Source: Clostridia bacterium (lineage in GTDB: Bacteria; Bacillota; Clostridia; Oscillospirales; SIG627). From it: a DNA stretch of 36,968 nucleotides. The stretch is from contig JAFSID010000062.1 of the NCBI GenBank assembly GCA_017439965.1, positions 1 through 36,968 of the forward strand, given 5' to 3'. Below the pieces are notes generated by a model. That model saw only the letters and a program-made list of their open reading frames with translations, had not been told where the DNA came from and did no database searches. The stretch's first letter is position 1, and every line of letters starts with the position of its first letter. This document shows positions 27,701 through 36,103 of the stretch, piece after piece. The translations under genes and the position numbers were made by a program.

Positions 27701-28750
27701 TTACTTTTTAAGTATCTTTTCAATTACGTCTCCGACAGCCTTCGCCATAGAAGCAAAGCCAAAATCGGTAGGATGGCAGTTATCAACAGTGCCCTCGTCA
27801 CCGCAAAGCTCACAAAGAGTCTCGTTTGAAATATAGTATACGTTACGGTCTCCCGACGCCAGTGCATTGTTATAGGTTTCAAGAATTATTTCACGACGGT
27901 TTATCTCACCGCTGTCAAGTCGGAGCTTGGGTCTGGGCATCATAATAACGGGAAGCTCGGGATGAGCCTTACGAATCATCTTGAACATTCTTTCGTGAGT
28001 CTCCTTAAGCTCCGGCACGTGATAAGCGTTATGGTCGTAATCGTAAACGAATACAGACATTTCAAGACCTGCAATATACTCAGCCATAGGAAGCTCGCCA
28101 CGGGCGTTACCCGAAAAGCCGAGGTTGATATGGTCAAGACTCAGGCGTCTTGAAACGATAGCCTGATAACTCATACCCGGACGGGATGCACAACCGCCCT
28201 GAGTTATCGAAGAGCCGTAATACACGACGGGCTTGTCGTTTATATAGGGGGTAGGAGCTTCAACGACCGCATCTCCGTCAAGACCGACGAAAAGCTCGCA
28301 CACGTCACTGTACAATGGGAAATTTATGCATATCTCACGCAGCTTCTTGCCACTCGGAAACTCAAATAAGCTTTCATATCCCGTTTCAATCGCAAACGGC
28401 GGTGTAAAGGTTTTTGTATAAACGCCGTCAACGTACATATCAAAGCCCGCCGAGCCCGTAAGAGCAAAATGGGGCATTTTACCTATCTTTTCCATACGCA
28501 CGGAAATAGCAACGCAGCCACTGTCGGTCTTAAAACGCACTCTTCCTCCCGCGGTGTTCGTGTGAAGATATACGACACCCTCACTCACCTGTTCCGCAAC
28601 CGCCCTGGGCATTCTCGTGAATTTTCTTCCCTCTCGGAAAACTCCGTTTATAACGAAGGGCTTTTCCTCGGCGGAATAAAATTTCACACCCTCTCGCGTA
28701 ATGCTTTTACCGACCGCGAAGTTTTTATCAATTTCAGCAATATTCGACAT
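27701..28750 (-). CDS. SGNH/GDSL hydrolase family esterase with N-terminal GxDLY-type beta-sandwich
   Basis: The 349-residue protein has an N-terminal beta-sandwich (about 30-165) containing AGFDMYVDG, like the GxDLY motif of Pfam PF14607, then an SGNH hydrolase domain: block I GSSITQG (nucleophile Ser181), block II GFSGNARG, and block V DNCHPTDFG near the C-terminus with the Asp/His pair. Such enzymes remove acetyl or other acyl groups from sugars and polysaccharides. There is no signal peptide, so it probably acts inside the cell on imported oligosaccharides. Position next to a sugar-type regulator and oxidoreductase supports a carbohydrate role. Confidence 0.88.
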   Translation of the reverse strand: MSNIAEIDKNFAVGKSITREGVKFYSAEEKPFVINGVFREGRKFTRMPRAVAEQVSEGVVYLHTNTAGGRVRFKTDSGCVAISVRMEKIGKMPHFALTGSAGFDMYVDGVYTKTFTPPFAIETGYESLFEFPSGKKLREICINFPLYSDVCELFVGLDGDAVVEAPTPYINDKPVVYYGSSITQGGCASRPGMSYQAIVSRRLSLDHINLGFSGNARGELPMAEYIAGLEMSVFVYDYDHNAYHVPELKETHERMFKMIRKAHPELPVIMMPRPKLRLDSGEINRREIILETYNNALASGDRNVYYISNETLCELCGDEGTVDNCHPTDFGFASMAKAVGDVIEKILKK

Positions 28751-28805
28751 TTTACCTTACTCCGTTCATCTATTCTTTCTCCGAAAATATATATTCCGTT
28801 ATTTA

Positions 28806-28875
28806 AGTTTATTACTAAACTGCGCCTTTGTCAAGTGCTTTTTGCCTTGACAGATTTTTTTCGTTGTGATAAAAT
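28806..28875. promoter_or_regulatory. Back-to-back promoters of the SGNH and acyltransferase-like genes
   Basis: Rightward: TTGACA (28847-28852), 17 bp, TAAAAT (28870-28875). Leftward: TTGACA read on the minus strand at 28829-28834, then TAAACT (28806-28811) after 17 bp. The two -35 elements are only 12 bp apart. Confidence 0.65.
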
Positions 28876-28908
28876 ATCAAAAAATATAAGCAAAAAAGGA
28901 TATTGAAA

Positions 28909-29835
28909 ATGCTTAACAAAACGCTTCTGACGGATATCGGCATTGAGCCGAGTGACGTCGATATAATTCTTGAGGCAGACTCAAGGCTTGGTGACAAAAT
29001 ACAAAAAATAACCGATGAATATATAAAAGAGCTCAACCGCGAGCCGTTTACTCATTACACCGCCGAGAGCAATCTTGCCTCGTATCAGAAGGCAACCGCA
29101 TACGGTAGTGAGATTATGTCACTCGACAAGGAAAATGAGTATCTTGCCCGTCTTTTAGGATGGCTCCACCTTATGCCCTACCTTGAAGAGCTTTACCGCA
29201 AGCTCGGTTTTCCCTATTCTCTCTTCTGCGATACCGCAAGAGATATAGTCTTTAAGATAAACGAGTGCAAGGCAACCTACGGCAAGCTCGGAGTTTTCGT
29301 CGATTGGTTTTTCATATTCATTGAGCTAAGACTCTTTACGCTGGGCAGACTTGAGTTTGAGCTTACCTCATCACCTATGGAGGATTACACCTACGACGGC
29401 TACACGATAAAAAAGGGCGACCCCGTTTTCTCCTGTCATATACCGACGGGAGCGCCTCTCACCGAAGAGGTCTGCTACGATGCACTTGACAGAGCCTACG
29501 CCTTTTTCAAGCCACACCTCAAGAGCAATATACTCCCCGTCATCTGTCTGTCCTGGCTTCTCTATTCCGAGTATCCCAAGAAAATATACTCCGAAGGCTC
29601 AAACCTGATGAAATTCTCCCGTCTTTTTGATATCGTTACCGACACCAAGACCGACACCTTCCACGATGCGTGGCGAGTGTTTGGCTGTGAGCTCGGAGAA
29701 TCCACCGAGGGACTTCCGCAAGCCACCTCGTTACAGTGCGCGTTTATTGATTACATAAATAACGGCGGAAGCTTCGGCTACGGTCACGGAGTATTACTGT
29801 ACGACGGAGAGAAAAAGAAAATAATAAACGTATAA
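28909..29835 (+). CDS. Acyltransferase-like protein (GNAT_C/NAT_N type, DUF5596-like)
   Basis: The 308-residue protein starts at the ATG at 28909 after AAAGGA; a TTG two codons earlier is less well placed. The sequence is mixed alpha/beta without signal peptide or membrane segments. The C-terminal half, with FSCHIPTGAPLTEEVCYDALDRAYAFF and LPVICLSWLLYSEYPKKI, resembles the GNAT-related acyltransferase domain found in Clostridia proteins labelled DUF5596/GNAT_C. The reaction and acceptor are unknown. The gene is monocistronic, with a consensus promoter and a terminator overlapping its stop codon. Confidence 0.7.
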   Translation: MLNKTLLTDIGIEPSDVDIILEADSRLGDKIQKITDEYIKELNREPFTHYTAESNLASYQKATAYGSEIMSLDKENEYLARLLGWLHLMPYLEELYRKLGFPYSLFCDTARDIVFKINECKATYGKLGVFVDWFFIFIELRLFTLGRLEFELTSSPMEDYTYDGYTIKKGDPVFSCHIPTGAPLTEEVCYDALDRAYAFFKPHLKSNILPVICLSWLLYSEYPKKIYSEGSNLMKFSRLFDIVTDTKTDTFHDAWRVFGCELGESTEGLPQATSLQCAFIDYINNGGSFGYGHGVLLYDGEKKKIINV

Positions 29836-29863
29836 AAAGTGGCAGAGAAATCTGCCACTTTTT
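29834..29863. terminator. Bidirectional terminator overlapping two stop codons
   Basis: A perfect 13-bp stem (29834-29846 with 29851-29863) with a GAAA loop and T runs on both sides. It includes the last bases of both convergent genes. Confidence 0.9.
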
Positions 29864-30735
29864 TACGTATTCCTTTTATCCTTCATCTGTATAAATATTC
29901 CAATGACAATTATCGCAAGACCGATAAGTGACCAGGGCTTGAACGCCTCCTTAAGCACGAGTGTCGTCCATACAAGTGACAAAAAGGGAGTTATATACGC
30001 AAGGTTTGAAATCTTTGCGGTATCTCCGTATTCAAGAGCGAGCGCCCAAGAGGTATAAGCCACGGCGGTGGTAAATATACCGCTCCACAAAATGCCGACT
30101 GTCTGAGACGGCTCAATAGTAAAGCCGTCACGGGTCACAAGCACCCATACAAGCGACACGATGAAGGATGCGACATAATAAAGAAGCATTGAAAGATATT
30201 TGTTATACGGCTTCTGCTTATTGAGTATCGAGAAAAGACCGTAAGCCACGGCGGCAATAATGCAATAAACCGCACCCGACAAGGTATTTGCCGAAATACT
30301 CAAGAGACTTCCGTTTGAGGTTACCACGACAACGCCGATAAAGGACAAAAGAATTGCAATTGCCTTTCTCACCGTCATTTTCTCTTTAAGTATGATACAA
30401 GCAAACACTACCGTCATAATCGGCCAGAGATAATTGATTATAAAGGCTTGAGACGCCTCCATTCTGTCAATGCCGATATAAAGGCACAGGTGGTATATAA
30501 ATATACCTATCGTACCAAGTAAAAACGTATATGCAAAGTCCTTGAGCTTAAAGCCCTTAAGCTCACGGATAGTCCCCTTGGCAATATTCACTGCAAGCAA
30601 AAACACTGTTGAGAGCAGTGAGCTTATCAGGGTTATCTGCATACTGTTCAGGCTTCCCAAAAGAAGCTTCGTTACTGTTGCGGTGGTTGACCAAAGAAAA
30701 ATCGAGACACCTGCGTAAATGTATTCCTTTTTCAT
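29863..30735 (-). CDS. EamA/DMT family transporter
   Basis: The 290-residue protein has ten hydrophobic segments in two EamA halves (first half with IFLWSTTATVTKLLL, second with AAVAYGLFSILNK and SIGLAIIVIGIF-like ends). Drug/metabolite transporters export amino acids, nucleosides or other metabolites. Its ATG (30733-30735) overlaps the stop of the preceding metallo-hydrolase in an ATGA arrangement, so it is the last gene of a translationally coupled three-gene minus-strand operon. Confidence 0.92.
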   Translation of the reverse strand: MKKEYIYAGVSIFLWSTTATVTKLLLGSLNSMQITLISSLLSTVFLLAVNIAKGTIRELKGFKLKDFAYTFLLGTIGIFIYHLCLYIGIDRMEASQAFIINYLWPIMTVVFACIILKEKMTVRKAIAILLSFIGVVVVTSNGSLLSISANTLSGAVYCIIAAVAYGLFSILNKQKPYNKYLSMLLYYVASFIVSLVWVLVTRDGFTIEPSQTVGILWSGIFTTAVAYTSWALALEYGDTAKISNLAYITPFLSLVWTTLVLKEAFKPWSLIGLAIIVIGIFIQMKDKRNT

Positions 30736-31631
30736 AAGCTATTAATTTCCTCTTCAAGACGGCGGTTTTCCTCGATTTTTTCCTCAACGCCCTTTTTAAG
30801 TGCGGTAAGGTAGCTTTTCCAAGCGTTACCCGATGGAGAAATGAATGGATTCCCTCCCTCAAGAAGCTGTTTTTCACGCTTGCCGAACGTGTCGTTGTTC
30901 CCCGGATGGTTTCCGAGCTGGATATCCACCCTCTCATCAAAAACCTTGTCAATGGATTCAAGCATTATCTCGGGCATATTTGAGGGGAGCTCGTAATGGA
31001 AGGTATGCGGAAGAGTTACCGCACCGAGTCCCGCACCGCCGAAGGTTGCGGCAACGTACTCCTTACCCTCCCAGGTTGTATTGATAAAGAAGGTCATAAC
31101 GCCTATCGTATGACCCGGAGTCAAAACGCAACGGATACGGGTATTGCCAAGCTCAAACACCTCTCCGTCCTCAAGCAAACGATCGAATTCGGGAATTTTT
31201 GCAAACGGGAAAAGCTTGTCGTTCATATGAGCACGCTTTGGGCACTCCTTGACGGAGTCTCCGTCAACACGGCTTATAGCAAGCTTCGTTCCGTACATAT
31301 GCTTGAAATCGTTTGAGGCGCCGAAATGGTCGTAATGTCCGTGAGAATGAATTATCCACTTAACGTCCTTCGGGTCAAAGCCTGCACGGAATATGGTATC
31401 AACAAGAAGCTGTACCGCTCCGAGATAGCCCGAGTCGATAAGTATAAGGCCGTCACCCGTATCAATAAGGTGAATGCAAACGCACTTGTCACCTACGTAC
31501 CAGATGTTGTCACTTATTTTAAATGGCTCAACCCTTGCGATTGCGGGGTTTTCAAAAAAAGCCTTGTGATTTGCCCAATGCGTTTTATAATATTCTTGAA
31601 ATTTAGCCTCTAAAAATTCTTCCCTCGTCAT
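30732..31631 (-). CDS. Metallo-beta-lactamase-fold hydrolase (subclass B3-like layout)
   Basis: The 299-residue protein from the ATG at 31631 (MTREEFLEAKF), seven bases after AAGAGGTG, is preferred over a GTG at 31661 that would overlap the upstream gene. HSHGHYDH carries the dizinc ligands, followed by the TPGHTIGV His and a C-terminal LGNHPGNND. This layout resembles B3-type and related hydrolases, but there is no signal peptide, so antibiotic resistance is unlikely; an esterase, lactonase or amide hydrolase role is more plausible. Ten bases separate it from the upstream deacetylase gene and four bases overlap the EamA gene. Confidence 0.85.
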   Translation of the reverse strand: MTREEFLEAKFQEYYKTHWANHKAFFENPAIARVEPFKISDNIWYVGDKCVCIHLIDTGDGLILIDSGYLGAVQLLVDTIFRAGFDPKDVKWIIHSHGHYDHFGASNDFKHMYGTKLAISRVDGDSVKECPKRAHMNDKLFPFAKIPEFDRLLEDGEVFELGNTRIRCVLTPGHTIGVMTFFINTTWEGKEYVAATFGGAGLGAVTLPHTFHYELPSNMPEIMLESIDKVFDERVDIQLGNHPGNNDTFGKREKQLLEGGNPFISPSGNAWKSYLTALKKGVEEKIEENRRLEEEINSL

Positions 31632-31641
31632 TTTACACCTC

Positions 31642-32487
31642 TTAAAATTTAACGGTTTCACCCGACCTTACGCAATAAAGAGCATCGTCACGGGTCAGCC
31701 ATACGTCGATACGCGTGGGATTGTAGGCACGCGTGCCGTCAGCCGAATAAACGAGCGACTTATACGCCTCTGTGTATTCGTAAATTTCCATATTAGTTGC
31801 GTACCAGATATCGTCTCTGCCCGAAATCTTATCGCATATCTCGTCAAGGCGCTCCCAGTTGTTATTCATATCAAACTCATAGCTGTGTCCCCAAAGATAA
31901 AAGAGTCTCGGGAAGCGCTGGGTTATATAAAGCTCATCCGTTTTAATTGAGCAGAACTCGTCAAGCCACAGAAAGAGATTAGGATTCTGATGATGAGCGG
32001 TAGGCATCCAGCGGTGCCAATCCTCAGGAAGCCTGAAGGAATTGTTGTCACCTGCAAGAGTGCGTGAATAAACGATATCAAGCTCGGAAAGATACTGCTT
32101 CGTCTGCTCGTAGCTTGCGCCGTTGTGAAAACGGGTAATACCGAAATCGGGATAAGCCATACCGCGTATGATGATACCGAAGCGCTCCTCAAGCTCAAGA
32201 CGACATTCAAGCACGTCCTTTATGCCCTCAACGGCACGGAGACCGCCCGACGCTCTGTGAAGCGCGCCGTGAACTGCAATTTCGTGTCCTCTGTCAAGGA
32301 ATTTTTCACGGATGACGTCATCGCTGAGAGCCTGCGAATGCTTTTTCGTGCAGAGGTTGAAGGTCGCCTTTAGCCCTGCCTCGCTGATTCTGTCGGCAAA
32401 GCGAGGGTCGAATTTACAGCCGTCGTCATAGCTCATTGTAAAAGCCTTTGCAAGACCGTTGGGGAATCTCATAAACTGGTATCTCAT
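31642..32487 (-). CDS. Polysaccharide deacetylase family protein (NodB-like)
   Basis: The 281-residue protein begins RYQFMRFPNGLAKAFTMSYDDGCKFD, with the catalytic/metal Asp pair in SYDDG, and has the His motif as GHEIAVHGALH (HxxxH), then LDIVYSRTLAG and an RLFYLWGHSYEFD stretch, as in the cytoplasmic NodB-homology subgroup. These metal-dependent enzymes remove N- or O-acetyl groups from carbohydrates. No signal peptide is present, so an intracellular sugar or amide substrate is likely. It is the first gene of the operon with the metallo-hydrolase and EamA transporter. Confidence 0.87.
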   Translation of the reverse strand: MRYQFMRFPNGLAKAFTMSYDDGCKFDPRFADRISEAGLKATFNLCTKKHSQALSDDVIREKFLDRGHEIAVHGALHRASGGLRAVEGIKDVLECRLELEERFGIIIRGMAYPDFGITRFHNGASYEQTKQYLSELDIVYSRTLAGDNNSFRLPEDWHRWMPTAHHQNPNLFLWLDEFCSIKTDELYITQRFPRLFYLWGHSYEFDMNNNWERLDEICDKISGRDDIWYATNMEIYEYTEAYKSLVYSADGTRAYNPTRIDVWLTRDDALYCVRSGETVKF

Positions 32488-32521
32488 AACACATTCTCCT
32501 TAATATTTAAAGCTTGTCTTA

Positions 32522-32551
32522 AATATATCACCATATCAAGCCGTTTGTCAA
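32522..32551 (-). promoter_or_regulatory. Promoter of the deacetylase operon
   Basis: On the minus strand TTGACA (32546-32551), an 18-bp spacer and TATATT (32522-32527), 35 bp before the ATG at 32487. Confidence 0.65.
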
Positions 32552-32588
32552 GGCTTTGCGGAATTTGTGAGGATATTTTACAAAAAAA

Positions 32589-32613
32589 TGCGACGGTATT
32601 CCAAGCCGTCGCA
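32589..32613 (-). terminator. Terminator of the second MATE gene
   Basis: TGCGACGG (32589-32596) pairs with CCGTCGCA (32606-32613) around a 9-nt loop, followed on the minus strand by seven T. Confidence 0.82.
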
Positions 32614-32619
32614 ATTTTT

Positions 32620-33984
32620 TCACATTTCATCCGCAAGAGAGCGTCTCTTTTTCCACTTTCCCGACAGAAAATATATCATACTCGGTATAGCGTAGCCGTA
32701 GGGCGCAAGCGCATAGCCGAGAACGAATCCGAAAAAGCCCATTTCAAGAATAATTCCGAAAAGATAGCTGAGTCCTACTCGGAGAATAACTCCGTCAAGT
32801 AATGCGAGCACCATTGAAAGACGGGCGTGACCGATGCCCTGAATGAAGGCTCCGCTTCCGCGCATAACCGCAAACGCAGGGAACATCCACAAAATTGCCT
32901 TGATAAACGTACCCGACATTTCGTGTACCGCCGTGTCGTCCGAGAATACCATAAACAGCTCCTTGCCGAAGCAGATATACAGAGTCATACACAAAGCCGT
33001 GAATATCGACGAATAGACCCAGGCAAAATATACCGTACGTTTTGCTCTTCCGTGCTCCTTTGCGCCGATATTCTGGCTTATCATAGGAGTTGCGGCATAC
33101 TGAATACCCTGAGAAACCTTATTGATGATATCGTCTATCCTCATACCTACGCCAAAGGTTGCCGAGGCAACGACGCTTATATCGTTTACGACCGAGTTAA
33201 CGAAGAGCATTGATATATTGATAAAGCCCGATTGCACCGCCATCGGTGCTCCGAGTGCGATTATCATTTTTGCATATCCCGACTCTATGCGGAAGCTGTC
33301 ACGGTCAAAGCCGAAGCCAAACTCCTCACGCCTCTTGTAAAGGTAATACGCCGAAAAGATAAAGGATGCCGCCTGACCGATAATGGTTGCCCAAGCCGCT
33401 CCCGCTACTCCCCAGCCTAAAAGACCCGTGAAGAGAAGGTCGAGCACAAGATTTATAACAGAGGCAATTACGATGAAAAGAAGCGGTCTTTTGGAGTCAC
33501 CCATACCTCGCAGAACTGCGGAAACCATATTGTAGCCCGCCGTGAATACAAGACCCGCAGCGCATATGACGAGGTAATCCATTGCCATTCCGTAGGACTC
33601 CTCGGGAATGTTCATAAGGTCGAATATTCCGTGACGGAGCAAGAGAAAGCCCGCCGTGAAAATAAGCGCGGTTATAACGAGAATATCGAAAAGCGTTCCG
33701 ATTATTCTGTTGAGTCGGTCACGCTTGCCCGCTCCGAGTGCCTGAGACACAAGCACCTGACCTGCATTGGATACGCCGAAGCAGACCATTACCGCAAGGT
33801 TTACGATAAGACTGCTTTGAGATACCGCCGAAAGTCCCGCCGTGCCGACAAACTTGCCGACAATCATCATATCTATCGTGCTGTAAAGCACCTGAAGGGC
33901 GTTTGACGCCATAAACGGAAGCGTGAAAAATAATAGCTGTCGCGGTATGCTTCCCTTTGTAAAATCCTTTGTTATACTGCTCAT
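32620..33984 (-). CDS. MATE family efflux transporter (second copy)
   Basis: The 454-residue protein starts SSITKDFTKGSIPRQLLFFTLPFMASNALQ and shows the MATE hallmark DMMIVGKFVGTAGLSAVS plus about 12 membrane segments in two similar halves. Substrate and coupling ion are unknown. It is distinct from the MATE at 6071 and is not a recent duplicate of it. A leftward promoter (TTGCAA 34039-34044, 17 bp, TATTAT 34016-34021) and a downstream terminator make it monocistronic. Confidence 0.93.
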   Translation of the reverse strand: MSSITKDFTKGSIPRQLLFFTLPFMASNALQVLYSTIDMMIVGKFVGTAGLSAVSQSSLIVNLAVMVCFGVSNAGQVLVSQALGAGKRDRLNRIIGTLFDILVITALIFTAGFLLLRHGIFDLMNIPEESYGMAMDYLVICAAGLVFTAGYNMVSAVLRGMGDSKRPLLFIVIASVINLVLDLLFTGLLGWGVAGAAWATIIGQAASFIFSAYYLYKRREEFGFGFDRDSFRIESGYAKMIIALGAPMAVQSGFINISMLFVNSVVNDISVVASATFGVGMRIDDIINKVSQGIQYAATPMISQNIGAKEHGRAKRTVYFAWVYSSIFTALCMTLYICFGKELFMVFSDDTAVHEMSGTFIKAILWMFPAFAVMRGSGAFIQGIGHARLSMVLALLDGVILRVGLSYLFGIILEMGFFGFVLGYALAPYGYAIPSMIYFLSGKWKKRRSLADEM

Positions 33985-34015
33985 AATTCCTACCCTGATT
34001 TTTTTCGATGCTTAT

Positions 34016-34071
34016 ATAATACCACCGTTTCAAAAATATTGCAATTGACTTTTGCAATTATTTATTATAAT
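34016..34071. promoter_or_regulatory. Divergent promoter region between MATE and the 59-aa protein
   Basis: Leftward: TTGCAA (34039-34044), 17 bp, TATTAT (34016-34021). Rightward: TTGACT (34045-34050) and TATAAT (34066-34071), with a short 15-bp spacer. GCAATT is repeated at 34041 and 34055. The two -35 boxes touch, so one bound protein could affect both directions. Confidence 0.5.
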
Positions 34072-34167
34072 ATTTTTTAAGGTAACGTCCGTACGCCTTG
34101 TTTTCAAAAACGGTGCTCGGATAAAACAGATTTCAAAATTCAACCCCTTTAATACGGAGGTAAAACA

Positions 34168-34347
34168 ATGTCAGAGGAAAAGAAAATCCCGACACCGTCA
34201 ACACCGAAAGCACAGGAGGAGAAGTTGTCTCCAGAAAAGAAGGAAGCTATCCTGAACGCATTCAGGGAAAAATTGAGGAAATACTACACAACAGGCACAA
34301 TGTCATTCGAGCACAAAATGGGGATGGACGAAAAGCAGGACAAGTAG
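34168..34347 (+). CDS. Small charged protein of 59 residues
   Basis: A clear ribosome binding site (CGGAGG) precedes the ATG at 34168. The product is very rich in Lys and Glu (SEEKKIPTPSTPKAQEEKLS, then a helical PEKKEAILNAFREKLRKYY) with no Cys or membrane segment, and looks partly disordered. I do not recognise a family. Its last six codons and 3' flank form the first part of a 115-bp repeat whose second copy is at 36104-36218, where the upstream coding sequence is different. Confidence 0.6.
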   Translation: MSEEKKIPTPSTPKAQEEKLSPEKKEAILNAFREKLRKYYTTGTMSFEHKMGMDEKQDK

Positions 34348-34442
34348 GTATCGCACAATTTCATTCTTTTATATTTTCTCACATTCATACCCGCCGTGGC
34401 AAACAAAAAAAGACACCCTTTGGTGTACCTTCGATAAAGCAG
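34328..34442. repeat. 115-bp direct repeat, left copy
   Basis: This begins in the end of the 59-aa protein gene and continues through GTAGGTATCGC and GACACCCTTTGG to GATAAAGCAG. It matches 36104-36218 at 111 of 115 positions by my alignment, in the same orientation. On the minus strand it contains ACACC-AAAG-GGTGT followed by CTTTTTTT, a leftward terminator. The two copies enclose the XRE gene. Confidence 0.88.
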
Positions 34443-34599
34443 GTGCGCCACTTTTTATTTGACAAACATTAGAAATATTAATATAATTAAAATACAACGG
34501 AGCGTTGGATTTGGGTCGCTAATCAGTATCTTCTCTTTTTGAAATTTGTGTGCGATAATATAAACACGGTACCGAATAATATATTCAAGGAGAAATCTG

Positions 34600-35721
34600 A
34601 TGTTACAACCTATTGGAAAAAACATTCGCAAATTAAGAAAAGAACGCAATTTGACCCAAGAAGAATTGGCAGAACTGCTAAATGTTACTTCACAAGCAGT
34701 ATCAAAATGGGAGAATGGAACGGGAATGCCCGATATTTCACAAATAATTCCTCTCGCAAGTGTTTTTGGCGTTAGCACAGATCTATTATTTGGTGTATCC
34801 GACCAAAACGAACAGAATGATGTTGAAAGAATCATTGAAGAACTGCATACAAAAAAACAAAATTTAGAAATTGATGACTATGAAGAATATAAGCAAAAAA
34901 TTGAGGTGCTAAAGCATTATCCCAACAATTTTACGCTTATTTACAGTTGCTTTGTAACAGGCTGCTTAATTTTGTGTACCGAATGGCAAGAAAAACTATC
35001 CAAAGAAGAACTAAAAGCAATATACAATGAGTGTATAAGACAAAGCAACGTGATTTTCGCTCACTGCCCTAACACAGAGATAGTTATTAATACCAAAAGA
35101 GAACTTGCTCAACTTTTAACTATGAAAGACGAAAAGGATAGGGCTTTGAATTTAATAAACGAATTGCCGAATAGCGTATCTGATGTTTCAAGTATGCTTT
35201 TGGCTGGATTCTTTATTAGTAATCAGGACTGGGCAAGCGCAATAGAAGTTTGTCATAAAAATATATATGAGCTTCTTTGCGAAATGCAGCATCAAGCCAA
35301 TCTTCTTGCGAGAGCATATATGAGAAACGGAGACTATGAAAAAGCTGAAATCATATGCCTCACGATGCTTGATTTAATAAAAGCCATTTTCAAAAATGAG
35401 ACTTATACACCGCCGTTGCATCTTGAGCAAGTGCTGTATCGTTTCCTTGCTATTTGCGCTTTAAGAAAATCCGATGAAAATAAGGCGATCCAATATCTTG
35501 AAGAAATGTATCAATATACAATGAATCAAGCAGAATCTTTTCAAAAAATCAAGCATGTGAAAACCCCTCTGCTTGAAAGTTACAAAATGGATTTCAATTA
35601 TCCTTATTATGAGCCGAAAGAAATTTTACTTGACGAATTTGAGAAAGAGTGTTTTAAGGTGCTTTCAAACAATCAATCATTCTTGAATTTGAAACAAAAA
35701 ATTCAAAACTTGGAAGAATAA
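34600..35721 (+). CDS. XRE-family transcriptional regulator with TPR-like C-terminal region
   Basis: The 373-residue protein starts at the ATG at 34600 after AAGGAGAAA. Residues 5-65 are an XRE/Cro helix-turn-helix (IRKLRKERNLTQEELAELL, then VTSQAVSKWENGTGMPDISQI). The remaining 300 residues are helical repeats of the TPR kind (DWASAIEVCHKNIYELLCEM, YMRNGDYEKAEIICLTML), a plan used by regulators that sense peptides or proteins. No adjacent peptide gene is evident other than the 59-aa protein 250 bp upstream. Codon usage is AT-rich and unlike the left part of the window, and the gene sits between direct repeats, suggesting an acquired segment. Confidence 0.9.
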   Translation: MLQPIGKNIRKLRKERNLTQEELAELLNVTSQAVSKWENGTGMPDISQIIPLASVFGVSTDLLFGVSDQNEQNDVERIIEELHTKKQNLEIDDYEEYKQKIEVLKHYPNNFTLIYSCFVTGCLILCTEWQEKLSKEELKAIYNECIRQSNVIFAHCPNTEIVINTKRELAQLLTMKDEKDRALNLINELPNSVSDVSSMLLAGFFISNQDWASAIEVCHKNIYELLCEMQHQANLLARAYMRNGDYEKAEIICLTMLDLIKAIFKNETYTPPLHLEQVLYRFLAICALRKSDENKAIQYLEEMYQYTMNQAESFQKIKHVKTPLLESYKMDFNYPYYEPKEILLDEFEKECFKVLSNNQSFLNLKQKIQNLEE

Positions 35722-35745
35722 ACATTGCCTGATCCGCGTGGCTTG

Positions 35746-35765
35746 GCTTTTGTGTCCACAAAAGC
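35746..35765 (+). terminator. Weak hairpin after the XRE gene
   Basis: GCTTTTGTG (35746-35754) pairs with CACAAAAGC (35757-35765) with a very tight turn; no T run follows, so terminator function is doubtful. Confidence 0.3.
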
Positions 35766-35810
35766 AGTGCTTGTCAGGAAATTTGACAAGTCATAGATAA
35801 ACATAAAAAA

Positions 35811-35937
35811 AGGATCCCTTGTGTGAAGGGAGCTGACGCCGTAGGCGGCTGAGGGATTGTTTTGCGATGAGAGTTTTACTTTTACAATCCCTCCGTCTTG
35901 CTTCGCAAGCCACCTCCCTTTACACAAGGGAGGCTTC
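35811..35937. mobile_element. MITE-like inverted repeat (~127 bp)
   Basis: The left arm (35811-35860, TCCCTTGTGTGAAGGGAG and onward to GAGGGATTGT) and right arm (35884-35937, starting ACAATCCCTC and ending with the complement of CCTCCCTTGTGTAAAGGGAG) are imperfect inverted copies separated by about 23 bp. It encodes nothing. Sequences of this kind are, from general knowledge, dispersed in many gut Clostridia genomes, probably moved by a transposase in trans. Confidence 0.7.
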
Positions 35938-36103
35938 TCAGCGCACGCTTTTAGCAAAAAAAGAAACAGCTCGAATACCGGAGGAAGCGAAAGCTTCAAC
36001 ATCTCTCCGCGTGACAAAACTGTTTCTGATAACAGTATATAGCACAGGATTAAAAAGTCAAGGAAAATCATTGAAGCATTACGCAATCACAAGCAGAAAA
36101 CGA

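Noticed and set aside
30732..31631. Beta-lactamase resistance gene
   Set aside because: The fold motifs fit the metallo-beta-lactamase superfamily, but there is no signal peptide, and the operon partners point to metabolism.
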